Positions 52,186 to 61,833 of a stretch of 64,000 nucleotides of DNA are shown here, in pieces (the stretch's first letter is position 1; each line of letters begins with the position of its first letter). The position numbers were made by a program, and so were the translations under genes. Below the pieces are notes generated by a model. That model made no database searches, was not told where the DNA came from, and saw only the letters and a program-made list of their open reading frames with translations. This stretch comes from Marinifilaceae bacterium (GTDB taxonomy: Bacteria; Bacteroidota; Bacteroidia; Bacteroidales; Marinifilaceae), in the NCBI GenBank assembly GCA_016744515.1, contig JADGEF010000007.1, positions 1 to 64,000 on the forward strand, read 5' to 3'.

Positions 52186-54531
52186 TTACAATCTATTTAA
52201 TTCACTCCCACTTGCTAATTTTTTTCTAATTCCTCCACTGAATCTATTAAAATTGTATTTTATTGAAAATCTCACCCATGTGTTATCAAAGTCTGGAGTC
52301 GAACCGGCAACTATGTTCCCAAACTTATCCTCCCACGAATTGTCTGAGGAATTAAATATATCATTAGCCATAATACTAATGTTCAATTTCTTACTATAAA
52401 AAGAGGTGTTTAAGCCAACAGATAGTTTGTATTTGCTCCCCCAAGCTGTCATTAACTCTTCACTACTGCTAGAATATGAAAAGCTGGCAAAAATATTTGT
52501 TTGATGAGTAATAGAGTAATCATTTTTCGTTTGAAAATACCACGAGGATTTTTTCACCTTTCGTTTATCACCTAAATAAGGAATTTCAATAAAAGGTTTT
52601 GCACCTCCTAAACTAATGATACTGCTAAACTTTTTCAGGGAATAGTTATAATCAATATTTACAAAAACATATTCAGCCTTATTAACATTCACAGGCGTGT
52701 ACTTAATAATATCCTGATTACTTTCATCATTAATTGCACTTAGTATGCGTGCATTTTTCTCATATTTATATCCCATATTAACTGAAATCCCCTTGAACAA
52801 TCCTAATGTGAGATCGACATTGTGGCTTATACTTGGTTTTACTTCAGGATTGCCCACTTTATAGGAAAGCGAATTAAAATAAGTAATATCGGTACTCAAT
52901 TCATCAAAAGTAGGGCGATTGATTTTTTTAGAGTAGCTTAATGTTATATTCTGTTTATCTGAGATCTTTTGATTTATTAAAAATGTCGGAAACCAACTAA
53001 CGTAAGTTGAATCTAATACTATAATTCCATTCGAACTAATATATGTATCGGTGTATTCGTAACGCAAACCTCCTTGCAAACTTAATCTATTAAGCTCCTT
53101 TTTTAATGTAAAATAAGCTGCCGCTATATGATCCTTTATTTGATCTTTTGTTTTATAATTAATCTGATTTGCATCTTGATTCTTTGAACTTACATCACCC
53201 AGATTTTCGACTTTTGATAATTTAATTCCCGATTGAAATTTTATTGATTTGAAAATAGGGCTTTGGTAATCGACTTTACCACTGTAGATATCGTAATCAT
53301 TATGACTATCAATTAAAGTTTTCAATTTGGAATTATTGGTCATATTTTGTTCGTCTATGTCTTCGATTGAGTTATACTTAACTTTTGTATAATCGCCAAC
53401 CGCTGATAATGAACGTAAGCTATCAACAGTGAATTCATAATTCACATTGTAGGTTTGCAAATCATAATCACTATTTTTATCTTTAAAAATACTCCCTTTA
53501 TTTTTTAGCTCATTTGTTCTACTAATATATTGTTCGGCATTCGACTTTTGATTTCTACCATTTGAGATATACGAATATTGAAGTCCAATATTATTTCTCT
53601 TATTGATTTCCTGATTAATACTTGCAAAAAGATTATTCTTTTTTACTGTAGCTTTCCTTATCAAATCCCTCCGATTATCAATCATATAATTATCTTGATT
53701 ATTTATTTCATAAGAATCCTCATAATTTTTTGATTTGATATAGCCATATGAATAATTAACTGATACCCTTGTTTTATTAATTTCACTATTTAACTGTATT
53801 CCATTTATAATGCGAAATTTTCTTGCAAAATAATTTCGATTATAGATTTGTAATTTAAGCTGATCTTTAGTGATTTTCTTTGTTTTGATCCTTAAGACCG
53901 CCTTGCCCGATGCGCTATACTTAGCCGAAGGACTCCGATCGATCTCTATGCTTTCAATATCGTCAGATTGAAAGCTTTCTAATTCTGCCTTATTCTGAAC
54001 TTCCTTATTATTGATAAAAATAATAGGAGTTCCTTTACCAAATACAGTGATATTGTTATCATTATCCACAATCAATCCTGGGCTTCTCTGTAATGCATCA
54101 ATAAGGTCTCCAGCTTGGCTAAGTGAGGTTCCTTTCACATCAATTATTAGCCTTCCTTCGACCTGCTTAAATACTGGCCGTTTCGCTCTTATGACTACCT
54201 CATCCAATTCTAAAGTTTTCATTTGAATAGTTCCAACATCTATGGAACTATTCTCTGAAAAATTAATCAGTCGTTTTACTGTTTGATATCCAACACAGGA
54301 AATCTGCAATATGCACTTAACTTCTTTAATGTTATTAAACTCAACACAACCATCTATAAAAGCACCTCCGGTGATAATACTCAAGTCGGAAGTGTTTAAT
54401 ATTGCAGCTGTAAAATACTCAAGAGACTTATTATTACGATCAATTACCTTACATCTAACATGAGTAGATTGAGAATATAAATTATTGAAATGAAATAACA
54501 AAGTAATAATTATCCAACAGGTTCTTTTCAT
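52186..54531 (-). CDS. TonB-dependent receptor-like outer-membrane beta-barrel protein (OMP_b-brl_3 type)
   Basis: Signal peptide, regulatory-like domain, plug LDEVVIRAKRPVFKQVEGRLIIDVKGTSLSQAGDLIDALQRSPGLIVDNDNNITVFGKGTPIIFINNK. Confidence 0.88.
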   Translation of the reverse strand: MKRTCWIIITLLFHFNNLYSQSTHVRCKVIDRNNKSLEYFTAAILNTSDLSIITGGAFIDGCVEFNNIKEVKCILQISCVGYQTVKRLINFSENSSIDVGTIQMKTLELDEVVIRAKRPVFKQVEGRLIIDVKGTSLSQAGDLIDALQRSPGLIVDNDNNITVFGKGTPIIFINNKEVQNKAELESFQSDDIESIEIDRSPSAKYSASGKAVLRIKTKKITKDQLKLQIYNRNYFARKFRIINGIQLNSEINKTRVSVNYSYGYIKSKNYEDSYEINNQDNYMIDNRRDLIRKATVKKNNLFASINQEINKRNNIGLQYSYISNGRNQKSNAEQYISRTNELKNKGSIFKDKNSDYDLQTYNVNYEFTVDSLRSLSAVGDYTKVKYNSIEDIDEQNMTNNSKLKTLIDSHNDYDIYSGKVDYQSPIFKSIKFQSGIKLSKVENLGDVSSKNQDANQINYKTKDQIKDHIAAAYFTLKKELNRLSLQGGLRYEYTDTYISSNGIIVLDSTYVSWFPTFLINQKISDKQNITLSYSKKINRPTFDELSTDITYFNSLSYKVGNPEVKPSISHNVDLTLGLFKGISVNMGYKYEKNARILSAINDESNQDIIKYTPVNVNKAEYVFVNIDYNYSLKKFSSIISLGGAKPFIEIPYLGDKRKVKKSSWYFQTKNDYSITHQTNIFASFSYSSSSEELMTAWGSKYKLSVGLNTSFYSKKLNISIMANDIFNSSDNSWEDKFGNIVAGSTPDFDNTWVRFSIKYNFNRFSGGIRKKLASGSELNRL

Positions 54532-55832
54532 GCTTCAAGCTTATTTAACTCTTGTTCATAATGCATTTCTAATAGTTTAGGAAGATCCTCAAAATTTATT
54601 GGACAGACATCATAATCTGTACCATTTAACTTATGCTCGTATCTAAAAAGGCTACAACCTCCATCGCATACCGGAAAAAGAGTACATTCTTTGCATTTGG
54701 AATCGTTAAACATATCTGTTCCTACCATATATTCTGATAAAATGCTATAATTATATTCATCAGAAAAAATATTTCCTACAATGCGATCTTCTTTTCCTAA
54801 ATCTACCCAACATTTATATAATTCGCCACTTGGACCAACAACAAAACTGTTTATATAATCTGCTGTACATCCGATATCTTTAGGTTCTAGATAAAATTTA
54901 ACATCTTTAATTCCATATTTGAAATGAAGATTTTTAAAAAAAGTAATACGTTCTTTATGTTTTAAACATTTAACTTTGCATCCACCATGATCCGCAACAA
55001 TAGCCATATGAATACTAAGATTCTTATGTTCCCATCTTTTAGACAACATTGAATAAAGTTGGTGAAAGTCTTTTTCATTTTCTTTATGAAGATTAATACG
55101 TATTTTCACATGACATTCTGGGATAATTTCTGTCAAAATATCAATATTCTCAACAATTATATTGAATGTTGGAATTCCTGACTTATGTTTTCTGCTTTTA
55201 TTATGAGTATCTGGTAAACCATCAATAGTTATTTGAACTGAATCAAGGTTGTGTTCTTTTAGTTCATTACATTTTTCTTTATCTAGTAGAAATCCGTTTG
55301 TAACTAAATTATGAGAATCTAATTTAATTTTCTTTGACCTTTTGATTTTATTAAGAATATCAATCATAGTGTCAAATGCTAATAATGGTTCTCCTCCATG
55401 CCAGCATAAACTTAAACTCCCAAATCTGCTATTAGATTCAATATATTCAAGAAGTTTATTTTGCACTTCTTTACTCATTGTGTTAGTTGCAAGATCGGAC
55501 TCATAACAGTAAGGACAGGCAAAATTACAAGCCATCGTAGGAGCTATTACTATTCCAAAATTAGATTTAGAGAAGCATTTGTGGTATTTTAAAAATTTCC
55601 GTTGAATATAAAAATTATCATCTTCATTATTAGATACAAATACATGTGAATTTTGAAGAGCTTTGAGAATCTTCTTATCAATGGTTTTAATCAGATTAGG
55701 ATTATTTTTACACTCTTTTAAGTTATGAAATAGTCTTTCACTAATTTTTAAAAATGAATTTGTTCTGGAGTTATAGATAAAATATCCATATTTTGCCGAA
55801 TCCATCAAGTAATTGTATCTTGAAAATTGCAT
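54528..55832 (-). CDS. radical SAM/SPASM peptide maturase 1
   Basis: APTMACNFACPYCYESD; LSLCWHGGEPLLAF; SPASM CKECTLFPVCDGGC. Confidence 0.95.
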   Translation of the reverse strand: MQFSRYNYLMDSAKYGYFIYNSRTNSFLKISERLFHNLKECKNNPNLIKTIDKKILKALQNSHVFVSNNEDDNFYIQRKFLKYHKCFSKSNFGIVIAPTMACNFACPYCYESDLATNTMSKEVQNKLLEYIESNSRFGSLSLCWHGGEPLLAFDTMIDILNKIKRSKKIKLDSHNLVTNGFLLDKEKCNELKEHNLDSVQITIDGLPDTHNKSRKHKSGIPTFNIIVENIDILTEIIPECHVKIRINLHKENEKDFHQLYSMLSKRWEHKNLSIHMAIVADHGGCKVKCLKHKERITFFKNLHFKYGIKDVKFYLEPKDIGCTADYINSFVVGPSGELYKCWVDLGKEDRIVGNIFSDEYNYSILSEYMVGTDMFNDSKCKECTLFPVCDGGCSLFRYEHKLNGTDYDVCPINFEDLPKLLEMHYEQELNKLEA

Positions 55833-55900
55833 TTTTTAATTTTATTAAGTTGAGTAAAAAGGAGTTTATCTTATAATAAGATAAACTCCTTTTATTTAAT

Positions 55901-56089
55901 TTACCAAGCTGAAATAACTTTATTGTAAATAGAACGAGTCCCTCCACGTCTGCATAAATCGGCCGAAGAATCTGAACCATCTTTACAATAAAGAACATGA
56001 TCTTCCTTTCCTCCTCTAATATTTTTTAGTTCTTTTGTCAATATATCAATAGGAGCAACTACTATTTTAATGTCTGTTATTTTTTTCAT
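55901..56089 (-). CDS. GG-leader precursor peptide SAW-3
   Basis: MKKITDIKIVVAPIDILTKELKNIRGG|KEDHVLYCKDGSDSSADLCRRGGTRSIYNKVISAW. Confidence 0.9.
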   Translation of the reverse strand: MKKITDIKIVVAPIDILTKELKNIRGGKEDHVLYCKDGSDSSADLCRRGGTRSIYNKVISAW

Positions 56090-56133
56090 CGTGATTTTTT
56101 TTAAGATTAAAAATATTTTTCATAGAGCTCCTT

Positions 56134-56306
56134 TCCTTTTGCAATTGCAAAATTCACCTCTTTCTATGAGCATTGTACTTGCATACAGGGAGTTTCAGCT
56201 ACTATTGCCTCCTCCGGTAGAGGGTGGATATATTCTTATTTGTAATCCAGGGAGGCCAATTTCCTAAATTAGTTTTACCTAGAATGTGTATTGTTGTTTT
56301 ATTCAT
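56134..56306 (-). repeat. duplicated leader element, copy 1
   Basis: Homologous to 58152-58320; contains ORF MNKTTIHILGKTNLGNWPPWITNKNISTLYRRRQ and inverted repeat GCCTCC/GGAGGC. Confidence 0.85.
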
Positions 56307-56350
56307 GATCTATTGATTTTTTTCTAAATACTTATCATTTGATTATATGT

Positions 56351-57649
56351 TTATTTTTTCTTTAATTGTTGCTCATAATGTAACTCTAAAAGCATTGGAA
56401 GATCATCTACATCAATAGGGCAAACATTATACTCAGTCCCATTCAATTTATGTTCATATCTAAAAAGGTTACAACCACCATCACAAACAGGAAACAGAAC
56501 ACATTCTTTACATTTAGGATCATTAAATATGTCTGTTCCCATCATATATTCAGCTAATAACTCCTGATTGAAATCATTACTTGATATATGTCCTATAGTA
56601 CGGTCTTCTTTTCCTAAATCAACCCAACATTTATATAATTCTCCTTGTGGTCCAATAATAAATGTGTTATCAAAATCTGCTGTACAAGCAACATTCTTTG
56701 GTGTTAAATAAAAATTAACATTCTCAATTTTGTGATCTAAATGTAGATCCTTGTAAAAACTCACTCGTTCTCTAAGTTTTAAACATTTAACTTTACAACC
56801 GCCATGATCTGTTGTAAAGGATGGATTAATTGTTATATTTGGATTGTTCCATCTACTAGATAATTCCTCATATAGTTTTGGAAAGTCATTTTCATTTTTT
56901 TTATGAATATTCACACGAATATTTATATGAATATCATTTAATATTCGTTGTGCATGATCTATATTTTCAAGTATTTTTTTAAATGTTGGTAGTCCTGATT
57001 TGTGGATCCTACTTTTATTATGCGTTTCTTCTAAACCATCAATTGTAATTTGTACATAATCAAGTTTGTATTTTTTGAGTATCATACAAGTTTCTTCATC
57101 TAGAAGATATCCATTTGTCACCAAATTATGTTGTCCAATATTTATTTCTTTAGAATCAAAAACTTGAGTCAAGATATTCTGCATCGCTTCAAATGCCATA
57201 AGAGGTTCTCCTCCATGCCAAGTTAAATTTACTGAGTCAATACCTTTGAATGATTCAATAAAATCAACAATTTTATTTTGTATTGAAACTTCCATTTTTG
57301 TTGGTGGCAAATCTGATTCATAACAATAAGGACATGCAAAATTACATGCTATTGTTGGAGCAATGACAATCCCCAAATTAGATTTAGATAAACATTTCTT
57401 GTATTTAATGTATTTCTTTTGGTTAAAGAAATTCTCATCATCTGTTCTATTAACTAGTATTTTGGCTTGTTTTAACGATGACATTGTATCCTGATCTAAA
57501 TCACTGAATGAAGATGATGAATCTTTTAACAATTCTAGTGTTGTATAAAGGCCTTCATCTATTCTAAGAAAAGAATTTGTTCTTGAGTTATAAATAAAGT
57601 GACCATATTTACTCGAATTAAATTGATAATTATATTTAGAATATATCAT
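56351..57649 (-). CDS. radical SAM/SPASM peptide maturase 2
   Basis: APTIACNFACPYCYESD; NLTWHGGEPLMAF; CKECVLFPVCDGGC; strongly similar to maturase 1. Confidence 0.95.
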   Translation of the reverse strand: MIYSKYNYQFNSSKYGHFIYNSRTNSFLRIDEGLYTTLELLKDSSSSFSDLDQDTMSSLKQAKILVNRTDDENFFNQKKYIKYKKCLSKSNLGIVIAPTIACNFACPYCYESDLPPTKMEVSIQNKIVDFIESFKGIDSVNLTWHGGEPLMAFEAMQNILTQVFDSKEINIGQHNLVTNGYLLDEETCMILKKYKLDYVQITIDGLEETHNKSRIHKSGLPTFKKILENIDHAQRILNDIHINIRVNIHKKNENDFPKLYEELSSRWNNPNITINPSFTTDHGGCKVKCLKLRERVSFYKDLHLDHKIENVNFYLTPKNVACTADFDNTFIIGPQGELYKCWVDLGKEDRTIGHISSNDFNQELLAEYMMGTDIFNDPKCKECVLFPVCDGGCNLFRYEHKLNGTEYNVCPIDVDDLPMLLELHYEQQLKKK

Positions 57650-57756
57650 TTATTGGGATGTTTTAATTAAGAAGCTATCTCTAATTTTGAGATAGCTTCT
57701 TTTCTATTAAAAAAATCTTGCTTCCACATTTGAATCTAAAACAAGATCTGTTTATT

Positions 57757-57918
57757 TTACCATGCAGAAAAACTCGTCTTCTCGGTTACTATTTTCCCTG
57801 AATTGCACCCATCTGTACAATCACTATCCACAGGAGCACTATAACCACCTTTAATATGCTCTAATTCTTCATTTAAGATATCCTGTGGCTCTACAACAAT
57901 TTCTAATATTTTTTTCAT
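57757..57918 (-). CDS. GG-leader precursor peptide SAW-2 (not in ORF track)
   Basis: MKKILEIVVEPQDILNEELEHIKGG|YSAPVDSDCTDGCNSGKIVTEKTSFSAW. Confidence 0.92.
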   Translation of the reverse strand: MKKILEIVVEPQDILNEELEHIKGGYSAPVDSDCTDGCNSGKIVTEKTSFSAW

Positions 57919-57946
57919 TTTTCTTGATTTTTAATATAAATTAATA

Positions 57947-58108
57947 TTACCACGCAGACAGCTCAAGCTTTCCTGTAGTTATCTTCCCATTATTGCATCC
58001 ATCAGTGCAATCACTATCAATAGGAGCATTATAACCACCTTTAATATGCTCTAATTCTTCATTTAAGATATCCTGTGGCTCTACAACAATTTCTAATATT
58101 TTTTTCAT
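57947..58108 (-). CDS. GG-leader precursor peptide SAW-1 (not in ORF track)
   Basis: MKKILEIVVEPQDILNEELEHIKGG|YNAPIDSDCTDGCNNGKITTGKLELSAW. Confidence 0.92.
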   Translation of the reverse strand: MKKILEIVVEPQDILNEELEHIKGGYNAPIDSDCTDGCNNGKITTGKLELSAW

Positions 58109-58151
58109 AATATTCTTATTACTACTTATTTAATTAAAAAAGTTATCCATT

Positions 58152-58320
58152 CCTTTTACAATTGGCAATTGCAAAACTCCCCCCTATGCAGTAGCTTTGT
58201 CCTCACTTACAGGTAGTTTTAGCTACTATAGCCGCCTCCGGTAGAGAATGGATACTATTCATGTGTAATCCGGGGCGGCTATTTTCCTAAGTTATTCTTT
58301 CCTAAAAAGTGAATTGTCAT
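58152..58320 (-). repeat. duplicated leader element, copy 2
   Basis: Homologous to 56134-56306; ORF MTIHFLGKNNLGK and inverted repeat GCCGCC/GGCGGC. Confidence 0.85.
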
Positions 58321-58362
58321 ATCAATTAGATTAATTTTTCTACTTAGTCACATTCTTTTCTA

Positions 58363-58511
58363 TTACACATATACTCTCACCTCTTTCCCATCAATAACAA
58401 CGATAACAACGATAACGTAATCTCTTCTTTCTCCACCCTTTGTTAGGGTTAATTCCTTTTGGCTTAATATCTCAATCGCTTACTATTTTTTCCCATTTTC
58501 ATAACTTCCAT
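58363..58511 (-). pseudogene. frameshifted GG-leader peptide, second family
   Basis: Reads ...IEILSQKELTLTKGG|ERRDYVIVVIVVIDGKEVRVYV after a 1-nt correction. Confidence 0.75.
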
Positions 58512-58628
58512 CTTTAATAAAAGACAAGGCTACCAAGACAATTGTATAAAAATTCATAAACTACAACTCCTTAATACTCAAAACCAATCTTTTTATGTAG
58601 CCTCATCATTCAAATACCATAAGGATTA

Positions 58629-58760
58629 CTACACATATATCCTCACCTCTTCTCCATCAATAATAACGATAACATAATCTCTATTCTCTCCACCTTTCAC
58701 TAAGGTTAATTCGTTTCGGCTTAATTCCTCAATCGCTTTGCTGCTCTTTCTTGTTTTCAT
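58629..58760 (-). CDS. GG-leader peptide, second family (not in ORF track)
   Basis: MKTRKSSKAIEELSRNELTLVKGG|ENRDYVIVIIDGEEVRIYV. Confidence 0.82.
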   Translation of the reverse strand: MKTRKSSKAIEELSRNELTLVKGGENRDYVIVIIDGEEVRIYV

Positions 58761-58845
58761 GATTTCTACTTGTTATAAAGTGAATTATTCATTTTAAACT
58801 TCCTTGAAGTTAAAACCTCAAATCTTAAAAAACGATTAGCTTTAT

Positions 58846-59050
58846 GATTAGAAACCTAATCAAACAGCAGACAGTTTTCTAATCAAAAACAAGCAAAACA
58901 ATTACTTTTAAATAAAAATCAGGTGCAAATAAAATAGGATACAGAGAACACAACTCAGTATTAATCGGGCATGATTGAGTTTATTATCTTTCTAATCGCA
59001 ATATTCGATTACAATTTGATTAGAAAAGTCAGTCTGTTTTGATTAGAAAA
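58846..59050. promoter_or_regulatory. cluster of GATTAGAAA / TTTCTAATC motifs
   Basis: GATTAGAAACCTAATC 58846-58861; TTTTCTAATC 58875; TTTCTAATC 58989; GATTAGAAAA 59018; GATTAGAAAA 59041. Confidence 0.6.
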
Positions 59051-59232
59051 AGAGCATTCTTTTTTGACAAAAAATACAATTTAGAATTGTTCTAATGGAG
59101 GGAGCATTATTTTTTCATGAAAAGAAACATATCTTTATTTTATGAAACGTCCATGACGTAAAACTTTTCGCACACAAGGAAATGATTATATGGTAAGTTC
59201 CATATGGCAACTAAAAAACAAATTATAATCAT

Positions 59233-60615
59233 ATGAAAAGCAACTTATTCAAACGAATTGGAATAGCGGCAATACTAATACTAAGCATACTTGTTGGTTC
59301 GCAAGGACTGTGGTTGTGGCAACAGTTGGAGCAAGAGAAACAAACTTTTGCATTGAAGATAGAAAACGCCTTACAAGGCATGATAAATTTTCATGCTTTA
59401 CAAGGCTATAGTTCTACTGATTCTACAAAACCAAACGTGGCTACTATTTCAATGGAAGAACCAACAAATGAAGAAAAAAACAAAGATACTACAGATGCAT
59501 TGGGGAAATTTGATATCAGCACAAAAAAATACATTCCTAATTTTGCTTTAGGAAAACTTATAGAAGCCTCATTTACAGACAAAAGTTTGTCGAATGGTGA
59601 ATTCAAAATAAAAACTGTTGACTCATTATTTATTAGCAACTTTCCCGATTATGAAAAAATAACAAGCTATCGCCTACAATTTTTAAAAAACGAAAAGATC
59701 ACAGATAGCCTATCTCATGGAGAGATGAGTAATAAATCGTTAACAGGCTCTCCTTCAACTATACACTTACAACTACCTCTGGGTACAAAAGGAAGCTATG
59801 TTTTGGCTGCTGATTTTCAGTTGGAAACTTTGCCTTTTTTACGACAAATGGTATTTTCAATAGGTATATCGGCACTCGCTATTATTTTAGTTGCTTTTTT
59901 TATGCTATGGCTCTTGTGGGCATTGCAACGACAAATATCACAGTTACAATGGCGAGAACGAGCCGTAAGTGGTATTGTGCACGATTTAAAATCGCCCCTA
60001 TCCTATGTCTATACCTTTTTAGATTATCTGGCAAGTAAGGAACAGCAGCCTGCAATGCAGAGACAACTTGCAAGTGCAAGTACCAATATCTCCAAATTGA
60101 CCCATAAAATGGATGTTCTACTAACATTATTCCGTTCAAAGAAGAAAAAAATTGTCATCGAGCCTGCTCCCTACAATTTGGCGCAAAAGTGCAGAGAGTT
60201 ACTATCGGAACTGGAAGTCATTTATCAAGAAAAGAAAGTTGTATTCAAGCTATCTATTCCCGATGACTTAAAAATCAATGTAGATCCTCTTTATTTCGAT
60301 GCTGCCTTGCGTAATTTGTTAGATAATGCATTGAAATATTCTGACACACCTGCAAAATTGACCATTACATCAATAGCAAAACAAAAAGGGTTATACATTT
60401 GTATTGCAGATTCAGGTAAAGGCATTCCTAAAAATGAACAAAAGAAAATCTTTCAAGAATTCTACCGTACTGACAACAACAGCAAAGGACATGGTATTGG
60501 ATTGGCTTTTACCCAACAGATAATAAAAGCCCATAAAGGACGTATTAGTTTAGAAAGTGAAATTGGAAAAGGAAGTACATTTTGTATTATTTTGCCTACC
60601 TCAACAATAGTGTAA
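59233..60615 (+). CDS. sensor histidine kinase
   Basis: Two TM segments; VSGIVHDLKSPLSYV H-box; NLLDNALKYS; SGKGIPKNEQKKIFQEFYR; GIGLAF. Confidence 0.95.
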   Translation: MKSNLFKRIGIAAILILSILVGSQGLWLWQQLEQEKQTFALKIENALQGMINFHALQGYSSTDSTKPNVATISMEEPTNEEKNKDTTDALGKFDISTKKYIPNFALGKLIEASFTDKSLSNGEFKIKTVDSLFISNFPDYEKITSYRLQFLKNEKITDSLSHGEMSNKSLTGSPSTIHLQLPLGTKGSYVLAADFQLETLPFLRQMVFSIGISALAIILVAFFMLWLLWALQRQISQLQWRERAVSGIVHDLKSPLSYVYTFLDYLASKEQQPAMQRQLASASTNISKLTHKMDVLLTLFRSKKKKIVIEPAPYNLAQKCRELLSELEVIYQEKKVVFKLSIPDDLKINVDPLYFDAALRNLLDNALKYSDTPAKLTITSIAKQKGLYICIADSGKGIPKNEQKKIFQEFYRTDNNSKGHGIGLAFTQQIIKAHKGRISLESEIGKGSTFCIILPTSTIV

Positions 60616-60629
60616 TTGCAAATTAGAAA

Positions 60630-61340
<711 letters not shown>

Positions 61341-61462
61341 GAAATAAGTTGTGATTTAACAATCTCACGAAAAACAACAAAGTAAGCTTATTGATTTATG
61401 AAAATAAATCCTTACTTTTGCCAAATTAATAGTTCAAACAGAAACAATTTAATTTAAGTACT

Positions 61463-61732
61463 ATGTATTTATCAGCAGAAAAAAAACAAGAGCTTTTCGA
61501 ACAATACGGAAAGTCTAATAAAGACACTGGGGCTGCAGAATCTCAGATCGCTTTATTTTCTTACCGTATTGCCCACTTAACAGAGCATCTTAAGAAGAAT
61601 AGAAAAGATTACAGTACCCAACGTGCGCTGCAATTACTAGTAGGTAAAAGAAGAAGCCTATTAGATTACTTAAAAGCAAAAGATATTGAAAGATACCGTG
61701 CTATTATTTTGGCATTGAAAATGCGTAAGTAA
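61463..61732 (+). CDS. rpsO: 30S ribosomal protein S15
   Basis: GAAESQIALFSYRIAHLTEHLKKNRKDYSTQRALQLLVGKRRSLLDYL. Confidence 0.98.
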   Translation: MYLSAEKKQELFEQYGKSNKDTGAAESQIALFSYRIAHLTEHLKKNRKDYSTQRALQLLVGKRRSLLDYLKAKDIERYRAIILALKMRK

Positions 61733-61833
61733 TACTTATAATATTAGCAATTCTGAGCAATCGGGATTGCTTTTTTTATTTAAGTACGGCAACATCTCGC
61801 CTTATCCGAATATAAGTTTGAATAAAACTACAA

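Noticed and set aside
56070-56267. Plus-strand ORF MSVIFFIVIFFKIKNIFHRAPF...
   Set aside because: Antisense to the duplicated leader element; the other copy does not preserve this frame
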